64,000 bases of DNA from Anoplolepis gracilipes (GCF_047496725.1 NC_132971.1:2870501-2934500); one strand, 5' to 3'. Shown: positions 23,801 through 37,312, numbered from the stretch's first letter. Notes: a model not told the origin generated them from the sequence alone. Translations and numbers: made by a program.

Positions 23801-25698
23801 TTTTTATATACGTTGAATATAGTAAGCTTATTTTATCCGACATAAATTTACAATTTTCACGTCAATAATATTGTAACTAATAAAATTATGTCGTTCTGCG
23901 TAGTTGTAAGCATACTAGAAGGGTTCAGAAAAAACACAAAGGTCTTGTACAAATACGCGACATCTATTTGTTGACTCGTCATGTAAGGGCTGCCCGGCTA
24001 ACTGGTGATTAAACACGAGAAAAGAGCAAAAAAATTTCTATTTCTATGTGGAAACATCGCAATCTTGAGAGTTCCCTGTCAGGCAAACCAATGCTATTTT
24101 CAGAATTCCGCGAACAAACAACTAATGCCACGAGAGAAAAGAATAACATTAATAGTTATTACTAATTTTGCTTATTAATATTTTTTTTTTTTTAATTTAA
24201 CATTGTACTTTTGATAGTAACTCTCGTATCAGCAATGTTACTGAATTATATGTATTTTATACATATATATATTATACATAAAAATTATAAAATCGCCGAT
24301 AAAAAATGAAAGAAAGCACTCAATTCTGTGATATAATACTTGAAATTATTTTGTGTGTACACATAATAAAAGATAATAAAAATAATTATAACTTTTCTTG
24401 AAAAAATTAAAAATTTTTTTGAAAAATTATTTGTTTTTCTTTAACTTTCTTTTTGTCTTTATTTTTCGTTCTTTTTTCCTTTCTTTTTTTTCTATATAAT
24501 TATTTCACATACACAATAATAATATTTCTATAATATTCTTATGATTTGAAAAGCATTAGACCCAAAGAACAAGAAAATTATAAATTTATTTAATTCGATA
24601 CATTGTACCAAAGTAGCTGTTATTGTTATTCTGAAATGTTATTCTCATCGCTTTTTCGATATTTGTATTCTAGAGCAAACTACAGGCGGATATTTACCTA
24701 CGTAATTAACAATCTCCGTATTGTTTTAGTGCGACTAATAACGTTATAATGTCTTATATCTGCGTGTCAAAGGAAATGTGTATTACTTCTTTGCACTACA
24801 ATGATAATCGCATCCAAACGTTCTCCGTCATAAACTGTTTGCGCAGCTTGTTGCCACTTCGTCTCGATGATATTGACAGCAGAATGTCACACATTCCGCA
24901 AATAGTCCCACACGTTTTAGACACGTTCGGTACTTCTACACAAGACGCGGTGGATGATGCCTCGAAATCGTAAGAAAGTGGTAATTGAGTTCGGACTGGC
25001 GAAGTTAGCCGAGCAATTAAGAAGCACGATTAGAATATTAAATTTTGATTATCGCGACGATAAATCTTCAGAATGTCATGAAGTGTCAGGGATTTTAAGA
25101 GGCTCTCATGTTAGGTAATTAGTAATGACTACGTAGTTGCGATATTACTGATACTATTAACAACAGTGACATGAAAATTGATGATTTTGCAGCACCCAAA
25201 CCAAGCGGTAGAAGGTCGAGAAAACCGGGTATCGATCGAAAACCGCGTCAAGCATACAGTGCAAAACAATTGGAAAGACTCGAGGCAGAGTTTAAAGTAT
25301 GATTCATGCTTTCTTTTCTTTCCCTTCCTTTATATATGTGACAACATCTTTCTCCTCTCAAGTAGATTTCCTTTGTATGACGCCGAATATTTTTATCTTC
25401 GCAGATCGATAAATATCTCAGCGTGAGCAAGCGCATGGAGTTGTCCAAGTGTCTGAATCTCACTGAGGTGCAGATCAAGACGTGGTTCCAGAATCGCCGC
25501 ACGAAATGGAAGAAGCAGCTGACATCGCGGCTGAAGATCGCCCAACGGCAGGGACTTTTCCCACCGACGTATTTTCCGACAACCCAGTATCCTCTACTAC
25601 CGTATTACGCGGCACCTTTGATGTTTGGTCCGTTGTCGGATGACGCGAACTCTAGCTTGCCGACTCGATCCACTGTATCATCCTCAGATACGGTCTGA
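20328..25698 (+). CDS. ANTP-class (NK/Bar-like) homeobox transcription factor
   Basis: Four exons (20328-20730, 22044-22202, 25193-25296, 25405-25698) join in frame into 960 nt, 319 residues. Residues 202-261 form a homeodomain split by an intron inside helix 1 (EAEFK then IDKYLS). Helix 3 has WFQNRR with Trp48, Phe49, Asn51 and Arg53, so DNA binding should be intact. Residues 84-90 read FTIDSIL, an eh1-like motif that recruits Groucho, suggesting a repressor. The N-terminal arm reads RKPRQAYS, with Gln6 and Tyr8 instead of the common Thr6 and Phe8. KYLSVSKRMEL and TEVQIKTWF resemble Bar/NK-like families, but I cannot assign an orthologue from memory. The C-terminus is rich in Pro, Tyr and Ser. 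A further 5' non-coding exon is possible. Large introns are expected for a developmental regulator. Confidence 0.92.
21098..21940. repeat. Imperfect inverted repeat in the first homeobox intron
   Basis: About 50 bases at 21098-21152 (around ataataacgagtaactattt, then gttgagagtaaa) match the reverse complement of 21882-21940 (gtttactttcaacacaattt, then gttactcgttattatatttt) with several mismatches. The roughly 840-bp span between outer ends could be an old DNA transposon remnant. I see no transposase frame inside. Confidence 0.55.
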
Positions 25699-26861
25699 CG
25701 CAGCACAGACTCGAACTACTTGGTCGATTGTCGGCTGAATGATCGCGAAGTGCAATAAGACCTTCCGTTGGCCACTACAAAGTTTTTGAGTGTTCCCTTT
25801 TTCTTTTTTTTACGTTATTATAAAGAGATTCTTATCTAATATAAATTTGGGCACCATCGTAAAATCACTTATATATAATTTTAACTTGTAATCTACAGCG
25901 TAAACGTACATGATTTATGAAATGACTTTTTTTTTATTATGATACGTCTCTATGAGATCGATTCTGTTTATTGTATATAACATGATGACTGTATGTTCTA
26001 CCTGCTGGAGTTTTGCATAAAACAGATACTCTGATTTATTCACGACTTTCTACATTTTTAATGATAGGGTTGAAATCAATTTCAAGTAACAGTATAATAT
26101 AAAGTGACCTTTCTTCCTAATTTTTAGACCTTTCTTCCGAATTGATTTTTTTTGTTGTATATAAAATACGATTACTATAGATTTATGTAATGTCACGAAG
26201 ATCATGTGAAAAATAGATGAGTCCTGAACTAACTCATTTGTTCTGAATAAGAGATTCTATTCCAATAAAAATCAAGAGATATAAAAACATTCCAAAATGC
26301 AATACGCTTTTTAGACAGAGATTGTATTTGCCATATAAGATATGATTATACAGATTTATGTAATATCTGAAAGTTATGTGAAAAATAGACGAATTTGTGA
26401 TTTTTACGTTTCCAGCAGTAGTAAGATAAGATTGTATTCAAGTGACATTCATGTGCAAGTGACGCGGAAGTGACACGAATGGTCGCATAGAAATGCTATG
26501 TAAGGAAGAAGAAAATAATATGAAAACGATATGAAAATGTGACGTTGATATAGACGGAGTACCTTATGTCTCGCATCCATTTTTTCCACCCTGTTGAAGT
26601 TTCGAGCATTCTTGGAGTAAAATTTAAATATTTTCAAATATATATATTTTTTTTGCGAGCAAAAATATATTGATTGAAGAATTTTATTTTGCACTTCTTA
26701 CGCAAGCACAAAAGAGAGTTAAATATATATAGATTCTTTTTTCTATTATTTTTTAATTTTTTATCAAAATATTTGTTGTTTTGTTTGTTTATTTTTCATA
26801 CCTATCATATATAACTTTATTCATATCTTTATTCATATATGTATAATATCATATATCAACA

Positions 26862-26862
<1 letters not shown>

Positions 26863-26916
<54 letters not shown>
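26863..26916. repeat. (TA)n microsatellite, about 54 bp
   Basis: Uninterrupted alternating T and A in the intergenic region. Confidence 0.95.
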
Positions 26917-26920
<4 letters not shown>

Positions 26921-27743
26921 AAAGAAAATCGAAACAAAATATATCTTGAATTTTCGACTGCCTTTCGAATGTTTACTGTAATACTATTTATTAAATAAGT
27001 AATTAATTAAATAACACTTGATAAGTTATTTTTTCTTTATTGTTAAAAAGATTTAAAAAACTGACCATATATACCTTTGTCCTTTTTGTTCGAAATTTCA
27101 ACAGTTTTTTTTTAATAACCATAAAGAGAGAATCTTTGCTTCTCACAAACCTTATGGAACGAGGTACGAAGCAGCAATGTAATTGAAAGACTTGAAGGCT
27201 TCCAAGAAAAAAACGCTGCACTTTACTATCTTTAATAAAGAGCGAGATAAAAAGGGAACTTCTTATCGTCTATCAAACTTTGCGAGAATCATGACGGAGA
27301 AAGGTCGTTGAAGGAGGAAGAATAAAGAATGAGAAAAGCAGAAAAGATGAGATTTTATGTTCGATGAAAGAATTATGTGTACGTAGAAGTCTCTACTCTA
27401 ACTGCTTTAACTTATGCATAGTTTAACAAATCACATCTTTTGTTTATGATGTACGCGTATAAATGCTAACCAAGCTTACACAGCACAAGGTATAATTTAC
27501 TGGCAGAGATATAAGCCAAACTGTGTAGTATTACGTGTGTTATCGAAGTTATTCGTATGCAACATGCAATTCAAATATACACTCAAGTTAGGTTCGCGCA
27601 TCTCTATTTAAAGTTTATGAGAAAGCCGCAGCAAAATGCCATTTAAAAATGAAGAAGACCTACATCGTAAATTATTATCGAACGCACAAAAAAAATATAT
27701 ATATAAAGTAGTATCGAAGAGTGTGGCTACATAATACATGAGT

Positions 27744-27745
<2 letters not shown>

Positions 27746-27810
<65 letters not shown>

Positions 27811-27812
27811 CT
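27746..27812. repeat. (CT)n microsatellite, about 66 bp
   Basis: CT repeats with one TTTC interruption. On the opposite strand it reads as a GA tract and creates a spurious Arg-Glu frame. Confidence 0.95.
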
Positions 27813-28121
27813 CTTTCCATTTATAAATTATACCTTTCTGTGTAAGCTTCTATTTCTTTATCAAAAGAAAGTAAATAAATAAATAATTTATTTTTTAATT
27901 TTGTACGAGAAGATAGAAAGAAGGTCTGATAAAAATGGAATTCTTGATAATGCAGATTGTAATTACAGATTTTGATAAAATCACGAATCTTGAATATTTG
28001 AATATAATATAATAATAGGATTACGCGTAAGAGTTGAGAGATAATGATGCGTATAATTATTTCTTCCCCACCGAATAATTAAATATCACAATTAATAAAT
28101 TCCGATATATCCCACCATGTA

Positions 28122-29707
28122 TCAAGCGTTCTTCTCCCTGCAACACTTCTCGTTTCTCGGCTCGCGTTTGTCCGCGTTATCATCGTGTCTAGCAGGTTTA
28201 TCAATCTCGCAGGCGGCATGCCGTCCCGCCGGACACTTCGTCCGCGTCAACCCCAGGAACATATTGAACTTCTTGCGCTTCTTCGACCTCGGCTCCGTTT
28301 CTCTGAGCTGCACCATACTCGTACCGGGACAGAGCGTGCTGGTCTCGTGCGTCCTCACTTTGACGGACGACTGCACGGTGCGCACCAGCTTATCGAGCAT
28401 CGTCGGGGGTGTCTCTGCGTGAAATTTATGATCCGAAACTTGGACATACTTGTCCGACTGCTCCGGTTTCGCACTAGCGGTTGCGATCGCCAGCGTGTTC
28501 TGGGCGCACAAGTAACAGCAGCTCTTCGTGAAGTCGGTGAGTAAAGGTGGTTTCCCAGGAACGTGATCCTCGGAGACGTGATCCTCGGGGACTTCTAGGT
28601 CCTCGTCGTGCGCCACCAAGTGCGTGTCCACGATAAAATGTGGCTTTCGCTCTTCCCGTTTACGTCTTTCCCTCCTCTCTCTTCTTTCCTTCTCCTTTCT
28701 CTCCCTTCTCCTTCTCTCCTCCTTGGTTTCCACAAAGACGTCCTTATCGACACCTTCCACCGCTTCGTCCTGTTTACGACCTCTCTTGGATTTCCTCGGG
28801 GTACTCCGCCGGCTTATCGGCTCTCGCTGCAGAGTGGCTGATACACCGGTGACCGCTACATCGTCTAGTTTCCTGCACTCTTTTCGCTCCTTCATTTGCT
28901 TAAGAAACCTTCTCGATGGTTCTATCAAAATGCGTTCAGAATATTTTTTCTTTCTACGGCACAATTTCGCGCACCATAGACGCAGCTTAACGGAACAACA
29001 GGATTTTGATTGATAAAAATGTAAATCGAGATCGCGCGTGTCGACACTTTTATGTTTTTGTTGCGTTTGATCTTTTAAAACGTCCGATTGATCTTCCACT
29101 ATATCGTTGACACGCCGTTCATATTGAATGACGTTGTGTTGATCTGGTGTTACTGCAAGTTAAACATAATGATTAATTCTGATCGAATGACAATTCAGGA
29201 TTGCGAAATTGATGATAATTATTAAACAGAAATTATTTTAATACGAGCAAAAATAACAGTTATACTGTGAGAGTTCTATGAAATTTAATTACTTTATTTG
29301 ATTTTTACTAATAACATCTATTATTTTCGTTATTCTGACGTATTATTAATACATTGTTTTTAATGTATTACATCCGGATCTATTTTAACTTTTAACAAAA
29401 TAAAGAGAAAAATGATATCCGCGATATGGAAAATTGAAAACGGAAACGATGTAAAAGCGGAAATAAAGTTATTTTTCAGATTGATTCACAAAGAGTTGGA
29501 TGTACATTGGTTACTGTTAGATTTATATGTTGAAGAATGGGCAGCATTTTGCAATAAATGCGTTTCGTATTCCGTTTGTGCATTTTTCGTGCCAGATATT
29601 TGTTCCTTAGGATGTCGAGATGGATGATTGGTATATCGAACGATGTGTACGGATCGATCTTCTATATTGACGGATTCATCCGAATTCACAATCGGATGCA
29701 TTTTCAT
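28122..29707 (-). CDS. Uncharacterised basic, Cys-motif protein
   Basis: Two exons (29707-29515 and 29152-28122, stop 28124-28122) join in phase 1 into 1224 nt, 407 residues. The second exon is GC-rich and open for over 1 kb, and the ATG at 29707 starts the frame that splices into it. The donor (gtaacc) is weak, so the exact junction is less certain than the second exon. I recognise no domain. Visible features are Cys clusters at 116-129 (KSCCSVKLRLWCAKLC) and 274-280 (KSCCYLC), a very charged Arg/Glu/Lys stretch at 208-234 that may form a single helix or coil, many RS/KR basic patches, and a short internal repeat EDHVSEDHV. No signal peptide or membrane helix is seen. The basic patches suggest a nuclear or cytoplasmic protein, but function is unknown. 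Confidence 0.65.
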
Positions 29708-31300
29708 CTAATCCAATTTTCTTAGGTTCCATTCGTTACGAATTAAATATCAGCGGAATTATTTTCAATTAAATGTGTAGCGTCGATAATGTGGATTATT
29801 ATTCTACATTTGCATCGAATAATTTATTTCTTTAGTTTCCAATTTTCTGATAGAGAAAAGATAATATAGATAAATATGCAGTTTTATTTCAGATAATGAC
29901 TTTAATTTTTTTAACAAAATTTATTAAAAAAGGTTACTTTTCGTAGGTTAATGTGATGTACTCTTGGATAAAAAGTGAGCAAATGGAGTAATATTAGTAA
30001 ATAATATTTGATATGATTTCATTCCATATATTGGGTTTTCACTCATCTCTGATAAAAAGTAAAGTCTGTATGAACTCTTTATTTTGCCATATTGAAAATC
30101 TCATCCATTAGTAAAATTTTGCCTTTTAACCAAAACTGTCAGCGCCTTCATTCATTATAAAAAAACTACTGAGAGATCAAAAGATACATTCAACGTCAAA
30201 AAAAGATAGATTTTAATTTATCAATGAAATAGTTAGCATATGTTAGTTATCATATTTTACAAAGTTTTATACTAAATTTTGAATCATATGTAGTATTTTT
30301 TTAAAAAACTGTCTCTTTAAAAATTTAACTCTCAAATGCCAATTCTATTATATATAATATATATATCACACAACTTATTGTCAGAGAAATTTTATTATAT
30401 ATATATATATATATATATAAATTATATTTTATTATTTATTTTAAGGGTTTATGTTTATTGATATAAAATTGTTTATAAAATTGTTTTTTCAATGTAATAT
30501 TAAAATATGTTAATTTACTCTATTTGTTGTTGATTATCTATAATTACATTTTCTAATTATAAAAATAAGATTAAGCATTGATATAATTGTTGCGGTAATT
30601 TAATTAAATTAATTTTTTTATTGAAATTGCATAATTTTACGAGAGGTAAAAAATGTTGAAATAACATTAAACAATTTATATAAATACTTTTTTAATCATT
30701 ACATATATTGCGCGACATATTATTATTAAAAAGAGAAGTATGAGTGATACTCTAAAAATATTTGTATAAAACATTTTTGTAATTTTCAAAACATTTATTT
30801 AAATATTTGTCGTATAAAAAGTACGCATTTCAGTATAATATATATTTTTTTAAATTCAGAATTTTACATGAGATATTTCAAAAAATTTAAATATAATATG
30901 CAACTAGCGATAGACATCTGTATGCATATGCAAAATTATTATATTTTCTCGTATTATATTTGTCAGATCATAGTACTATTTATCTTTCTTTAATACACAT
31001 ATACATACACATCAGTTGCTCTCCTTTTAACGAAAATATATCAAACGTATGTGTGTATGTAATATGAATTAACATTTTGCATTTAAAAAAAGCACGAGAT
31101 AATACTATGGACATACATGATAATAATGTTGCGTTTAATAATAAAAAGCAGAATATTTTGTAATCGTATTTCAGAAACTATTACGAGCTCGACGTTTGTG
31201 TTTAGAAGAGCTAAATCTTCAATATATTAAATTTTAAAATATATTATTACAATAATTGAGGGAATAATGATAACATATTTTTGTATACAATCATACAATC
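29708..31300. other. Intergenic AT-rich region
   Basis: It is strongly AT-rich, with a TA run at about 30398-30419. No gene, RNA or repeat family was recognised. It separates the upstream end of the 407-residue gene from a CpG-rich promoter region. Confidence 0.5.
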
Positions 31301-32527
31301 AGTGGATATCGTGCGAGTGAATCGAACGCTGTTGCGCATAATGTGCTATGTGCTATGGTGCTGCGTCAATGTCGCGTGACGTCACCGTGACGGAGAACGA
31401 TATGGAGGTCGCGCCGAGCGGTACGTGCCGCCATCTGACGGTGTCATTTCTCGGGCGCCCGGAGACAGTGAGGCAGTTTGCATCGCGCACGCACGTCGCA
31501 AGGTACGTAAAGTGAGTAGGTAGGGAAGTGCAGGATCCCGGCGGTGGCAGGACTGGTGTATCGGTGGCGACGGTGGGGTATACGTGCGTGCGCGCGCCCG
31601 CTTGTCAGTGTTGTGTGTGTGAACGTGTTTTGTTGCCGCTGCGATGCGTCTGCTAAATATCGAGTGGCTGTTATCGTTGTCGTCGTCGTCGTCGTCGTCA
31701 TCGTGGTGGTGGTGGTGGTCGTCGTCGTCGTCGTGGTCGTCGTCACGCTGTGCATGAAGGAACGAACAGTCAGGGTTTATCAGCTGTTTGCGAGCGAGAA
31801 GGAATTGTCATCGACGCGGAACGGAGCGCCGTGAAGCGGCGGGGAAAGCGAGCAGTGAAGGAACGAACGAGCAAACGGGCTCCAGCCAGCTGAAGTTAGT
31901 CGAGAGACGACGAGGGGCGGAACAAGTTGGTAGTGCGCGTGTGTGTTAGTTGGCGGTGGTCGTGCAGCGTCCGCGTGCGATCTCGACGGGAAAAATGATC
32001 GCGTAAACCTCGTCGTGGTCCGGAAACGGAGAGAGAAAGAGAAAGAGAGGGAGAACGAGAGAAGAGGAGAAAGAGAGAGAGAGAGAGAAGAGAGACGCGC
32101 GCTGCATTCACATTCGTCCGTGGCGGCCGTCGTGTCGAGCGCAGCAGCCGATCATCCGCGTCCTCCGTCGTCCACGTCGATTATACATCATCGTCGCTCG
32201 CTCGCTCGTTCACGAACGCGCGTTCGTCATCGTCCCTCCCGTCGTGAATCGAGACATCGCGCCCGATAGTGTGTGCAGTGTTGCTGAAAGGCAAGGAGAT
32301 AAACACAAGTGAAAAGAGAAGATAGTGTAGGATTATAGCGCGCGTCTGTACCCTCGTCATCCGTTATTGCCGACCTTGTTGTTAGCGACCGCTTGTTGTC
32401 GCGTCGGGTCATCTCGTTTGTTTTGTATTTGCGTGTATTCGCGAATACAATCGTGAAGGTGGTGCCAGTCGACGTCAGGTAACCAGCGCGGCGTGTCCTG
32501 AACAGCAGCGAGGGATATAGTGTTACG
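31301..32527 (+). promoter_or_regulatory. CpG-rich promoter and 5'UTR of the signal-peptide gene
   Basis: Composition changes abruptly from AT-rich to CpG-rich near 31.3 kb and stays so up to the start codon at 32528. The block holds a GTC/GTG trinucleotide run, purine tracts with repeated GAGA (about 32025-32095) and many CG dinucleotides. Long frames here on both strands are composition artefacts. It most likely contains the promoter and a long 5'UTR; the transcription start cannot be placed. Confidence 0.6.
31675..31744. repeat. (GTC)n/(GTG)n trinucleotide tract
   Basis: About 70 bp of cgt and ggt triplets lie in the presumed 5'UTR or promoter. Confidence 0.9.
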
Positions 32528-32597
32528 ATGATCAGTGACACGTGCGGATACGTTCTCTTCCTGCTGCTGCTGTTGCTGGTTCCTTACATCGAAAGCG
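32528..32597 (+). CDS. First coding exon: signal peptide of a secreted or cell-surface protein
   Basis: The ATG at 32528 opens 23 codons: a short polar start (MISDTCGYV), a run of Phe/Leu (FLLLLLLL), then VPYIES, followed by a perfect donor at 32598 (gtaagt). This is a complete signal peptide with a phase-1 intron after it, the usual arrangement for extracellular modular proteins such as Ig- or LDL-type surface molecules. The next coding exon is not found in the remaining 31 kb. The CpG-rich promoter and giant first intron suggest a developmental or neuronal gene. Identity cannot be told from 23 residues. Confidence 0.75.
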
Positions 32598-35165
32598 GTA
32601 AGTCTCAAACTTGCCTTTAATTTCTAACAATGTCTTTTGCGTTTTGCGCGACAGGACGCGACTTGCGCGCGTGTAGGTATGTGTGTGTGTATACCATGCG
32701 TAGTGCGCGCCTATGTGCGTATGTATACGTGCGATGTTCTTCTGTGCGTGTATGCGTCTCTCTCGTGAATCATCCTTTCACGAAGAGCCCGCTTGTCGCG
32801 TGTTTCTACGCGCCTTGGAAACGGCCGAACGAGATAGTGGCCGCGAATATACGTGCCAAGAGAAATCATATTATACAATACACATGTTTCTACATCGATC
32901 AAAATCTCTCTCGCGCGATTAAAGATTTAGTTTCTCTGAGTAATGAGAAAAATGTTAAAATCATTTAAAAAATAATATTCTTCAGTTCTGATTTTAATTC
33001 TATTCATGAAACATAATTGTCATTGCTGCATTTTTGTTGTCACAATTCCTTTACCTGAAAATTGCTTCTGTAAGAAATTTTTTACTTTGCACACAAATTT
33101 TTTTTACAGAATTTAAAGCGAATTTTTAGTAAATATTATTGCTTAGAAAAATTATATATAGTATACATAGTATATTGTTTTATAGATTAACTGTATGTAA
33201 GAAATAATTGAATTTAATTATTTTGGGAAATGTTTGCTCTTTATCTTTCTCCACATAATATTTTTAGAAATTATTATCTACGCGGAAGTGTAATACGTAG
33301 TTTCTTTTATTAAATGTAAAAAGAGTGTTTATTTTACCGTTTATTATCGTTAATTCTACCGTCGGGACAAACAGCAAGGTTAAAACAACAACAAACATCT
33401 CCGTGCGAGACAAATCTATTTGTCATTCTTTAATATTAAAAATAATATTAAAAATCACCTCGATATAAACCGATTTCCGTTATTTCGAAACGTTGAAATC
33501 ACTCGAAAAATTACGCGGATAAAAGAAGCGATCACGCGCGATTTGTGGCAGATCACTCTTGAGTTTTGGATACCTTCGCTATCAAAGTCATTCTACGCGA
33601 AACAATAGAAGTTGTTTGCTTCTTTCGTCGTTACACGGTCAGCCTTTATTTCGTGCGCGAATTACTGCTAGTAATTAAAAACTGTTGTACATACTTGTAA
33701 ATTATTGCTTTGTTAAATACAGCTTATTGTGCCGCAAATTTTTTTTAACTTACGTGAAGAAAATTCGATTATTTTTTATATACAGTTAATCTATTAAACA
33801 ATATATTATACATAATTTTTTAGAAGCAAAAAGTGAACATTGAAAAAGAATATATTTATTCAAAACAATATATTGTAAGATTTGTATTTGTTGGCTTATA
33901 ACAAACTTACTTGATTCATTTACGAACATGTGGGATCTATAAAAGTTATTACTTAGAAATTTGTAATTTTAAAGTCGATTCAAAGTCGACGCAAAAGTCT
34001 ATTCAATAAATCATATAGAAAATGTAAAGGTACATAAGATTGTAGAAAAATATAAAGTATACGTGTAAAAAATACATAAATTGTTTCTACAGCATTTGAT
34101 TTAGAACTTGCGTCTGCATTAACGTTATATAAATTAATCAATTTCTGTTTTTTTGGAGTCAATATATGCATACTGTTTTTATCTTGTTTAAACTCTTCGA
34201 CATAAAGACGATAAATCTGTCTCGCGAAATAATATCAGTATCGCGCGCGTGCCATTTATTAAGGAGACAAGAATATGTTTTCGCAGATGTCAAATATTAT
34301 CGTATCGGTTGTTTACTTTTCTCTTCGTGTTTTTCATTACAATATTTCCCAACGACAACGAAAAACGGAGTTATCGGTCTTTCCTTTGATCGTATTAGAA
34401 GGAAATACGATACATTGCATCGTCATCATTTCCTGGAATTCCGAGTTGCATAGGAAATACCGCCGAATATGACCCTAAAACGAGTCACAAACGAAAAGCA
34501 TGAATCACTCTGGTAACTAACAAATAATTCTCCGTAGACATCTACCGCAGTCCCTTACAGTTTAATAGATTTATATGCAATTGCTATGCGTCATCAGAGA
34601 GATTGTTAGGCTTTAATATTTAAAACTTGTTATAATTTTCATATCAGCTTTAATTGTTTTTTTTTTTTTTTCAATTAGAATATAATTCTTTATAGAATGT
34701 TGTCTTTAAATAAAAATTTAATCAAATATAACAACGATGCTTTAATTTTGAAATTTTTTAGACATTTTTAAACGTAGAAAAGTAATGTTGAATTACGAAA
34801 TATCACAGTAAAAACATTTATATTAAATAAAAATATACAACCATATATCATGCATACCATCTGCGTTTTTTATCCTCGAATTTTTTCCTACTTAAAGCAT
34901 ATAAAGAGTTAATTCTTTACGGTCCTGTATTAAGCTGTCGGGACAACGCAGAATTTTATAACAAATAAATGCAAAATATAAAGTAGTGATAATAATTTCG
35001 ACTGCAAAGTACACAATCCTGTTGCGGAATTGTTGCAAGACGATTGCGAAAGTTTTCTTTCCCTTTCGTGCGCGCATCGCACGAGATGTGATGTGAATGG
35101 CCCTCGACGGAAGTCGTAATCAGCGATCCACCGCTGCGTTGGATGATAGTTATACGTCGATGTGC

Positions 35166-35184
35166 TCGCGCGCGCGCGCGCGCG
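35166..35184. repeat. (CG)n tract
   Basis: About nine CG dinucleotides in a row. Survival of such a tract suggests little CpG-methylation decay here. Confidence 0.9.
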
Positions 35185-35706
35185 TTACCGTACTACATAT
35201 TTACAATAACAGGGAAGAGTAAAGGGAACTTTTGTATTCGTGCGAAATTTCCGCTGACTATATCATGTATAACATTGGTGAATCATGAATGCGTATATGG
35301 AAGGTAGTTTTATCCCGTTAACTATATTAATGATATGCGGATGACGCGAGATTAGATTTCTCGGCGATCGTAAAATCTTGGATTAACACGAATCGTTATA
35401 ACAATATAACGGGATTTAACGTGTCGAAATTGCGTTGTCTTGAGAGAAACATCACCGTCTCTTTGTTACACACGTAGTTTTGTCGCATTTCTAAACCAGG
35501 AGACGATCATTCGAAAGTGTTTGCACGTGTAAGAATCTCGCATGTGCGAAGCACTCGTATTTCAAAGGATCTCGCATGTGCTAGGGACTCTTGGTGAGCG
35601 TGCAGAGGTTCTCGCGTTTGCGAAGAACTTGGCGTGTACGAGGATTCAGCATTTGTAAAGACCTCGGGTCGCATGTGGGCTCGCCTTCGCGTGTGTAAGC
35701 AGCTTT

Positions 35707-35739
35707 TATACACATATACATATACATATACATATACAA
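35707..35739. repeat. (ACATAT)n short tandem repeat
   Basis: A hexamer of the type catata is repeated about five times. Confidence 0.85.
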
Positions 35740-37294
35740 ACGGCTTTGCGACGATAAGAGCCCGCGCGCGAATATGCTTCTCGCTCGTTCGAAACACGGC
35801 TCCAGGATCGTCGACGAATACACGACACATACGGCGTAATATATCATACTCTAACGCGCGATATTTCTTCGGGAGATAGAAGCGAGACGTCATCGCGCGC
35901 GCGACTCCATTCTTATCGACTTTAATTATCATTGATTTCCCTCTCTTTACTTCCTTCTGCTTCCTCTCGTACGAAACACGAGTTCGTCGCTTCGCGGAGA
36001 ATCGTCGGGCTCTCCGGTTAATGAAAAGCTCGCGGAAAATAGGAGAGAGAAAAGGCACTTCGCGCGATAAGTTTTCGCTTGAAATCCTTACCTTGAGAGA
36101 TAAATACAGAAAAAGAAAGGAAGAAAGAAAGAGAGAGAGAGAGAGAGATCGAAAAATTGCTGGTTCGAGCAAAAAGCCGCTTTGGGACACTGCATTGTGT
36201 CTGGAATATGAAGATGGAGTTAGGACGGATGACCGAGTCATTTCATTGTCCCGCGAGTAGCGTATCTCAAGGACAAAAGGTCGGTTTTCTTTTGCGGACT
36301 TTTCAATTCCTCGGTGAACCACATCCTCTCGTTCTCGTTCCCTCACCTCTGGCAAACTTACTTCGCGAGATATATCTTCAAGCGGGGCACGTTGTTGCCA
36401 TCTTCATCTCGAAAGGTTATATACCTACCGCGGCGAGAGACCTATGCTCCGTCTGCTCGAATAACGTAACTCAGAAGTCGAGAGAAGTCGTCGCCTTTTT
36501 CACGTGATGGGAATTATATTTCCTCCCGTAATTACGCGCGAGAACGACTCGTTCGCAGACGCGAGAGAACTTCGTCGAACGAACTTGGACCGTGGAATTA
36601 ATTCGCGTCGTTGGTAATCCCGACCGACGCCGTCGTCGCCGTCTCTCGAAGATCGAGCTTAGTTTAGTCCCAGTTTCTGATTTCTAACATAATCAAACCG
36701 ATATTGCACCCGTGGTCGCCGTAATCACACTTCGTATTTGGGACTCCCATTATTCCACGCCGTGTTACCAATGGATCTGGAGTTTCTCCCAGACAACGTT
36801 TTGCGTTCAAGGTCTGCCGTGTTTAGCAAGCGTTTCAGATCTCTCATTGTATTGTATAGATTAGATCGAAAATTGTGTATTCTCGCGCGTGGGCAATGTT
36901 TTGGTACATTTTTTTTGTGCCTTGTAACAAAGAGTTCTGTGCCTTTCTTTCTCCCTCCCTCCTTTTTCTTCTCTCTCTTTTTCAAAAGTTACTAAAAACG
37001 AAGTCATTAATTATACACATGTTAGGCACATGTTTCAGCAGTTACGTCACAAGCTATTTACGTCCGTTAAACCAAGCAAAGAATGAGTAAGGGATAATGA
37101 ACGTGCTTGTTCTTGAAAGAAAAATGCGCTCGGTTACGTCATATTGATAGCGTCAGTTGGCGTTGATTTTTGATACTCAATTCTTACACGTACTTTTTTT
37201 CATTGTTATCAACAAGAGTTATTATTACGATAATTTCCTATATTTCCGATATTTCCTATTTTATTATAGTTATTTGTACTATTTGTGAGAAATA

Positions 37295-37312
37295 TGTGTG
37301 TGTGTGTGTGTG
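37295..37312. repeat. (TG)n microsatellite
   Basis: About nine TG units in the intron. Confidence 0.9.

Larger units (their letters stand above)
25699..28121. other. Intergenic: homeobox 3' flank and repeats
   Basis: There is no gene. The homeobox 3'UTR probably occupies the first part. Diverged direct repeats of about 75 bp occur near 26150-26222 and 26320-26396, sharing gatttatgtaat and atgtgaaaaataga. Two long microsatellites follow. Confidence 0.55.

Noticed and set aside
28185..29013. Long plus-strand frames rich in Ser, Leu and Phe
   Set aside because: They are antisense images of the charged minus-strand exon at 28122-29152.
31444..32608. Frames with Thr, Val or Ser/Arg runs in the CpG-rich block
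   Set aside because: They arise from trinucleotide and purine repeats in a probable 5'UTR/promoter and show no conserved domain.
35507..36355. 282-codon minus-strand frame
   Set aside because: It has repetitive low-complexity composition (VYVYVY from the ACATAT repeat, Ser/Leu runs from GA tracts) and no family signature.
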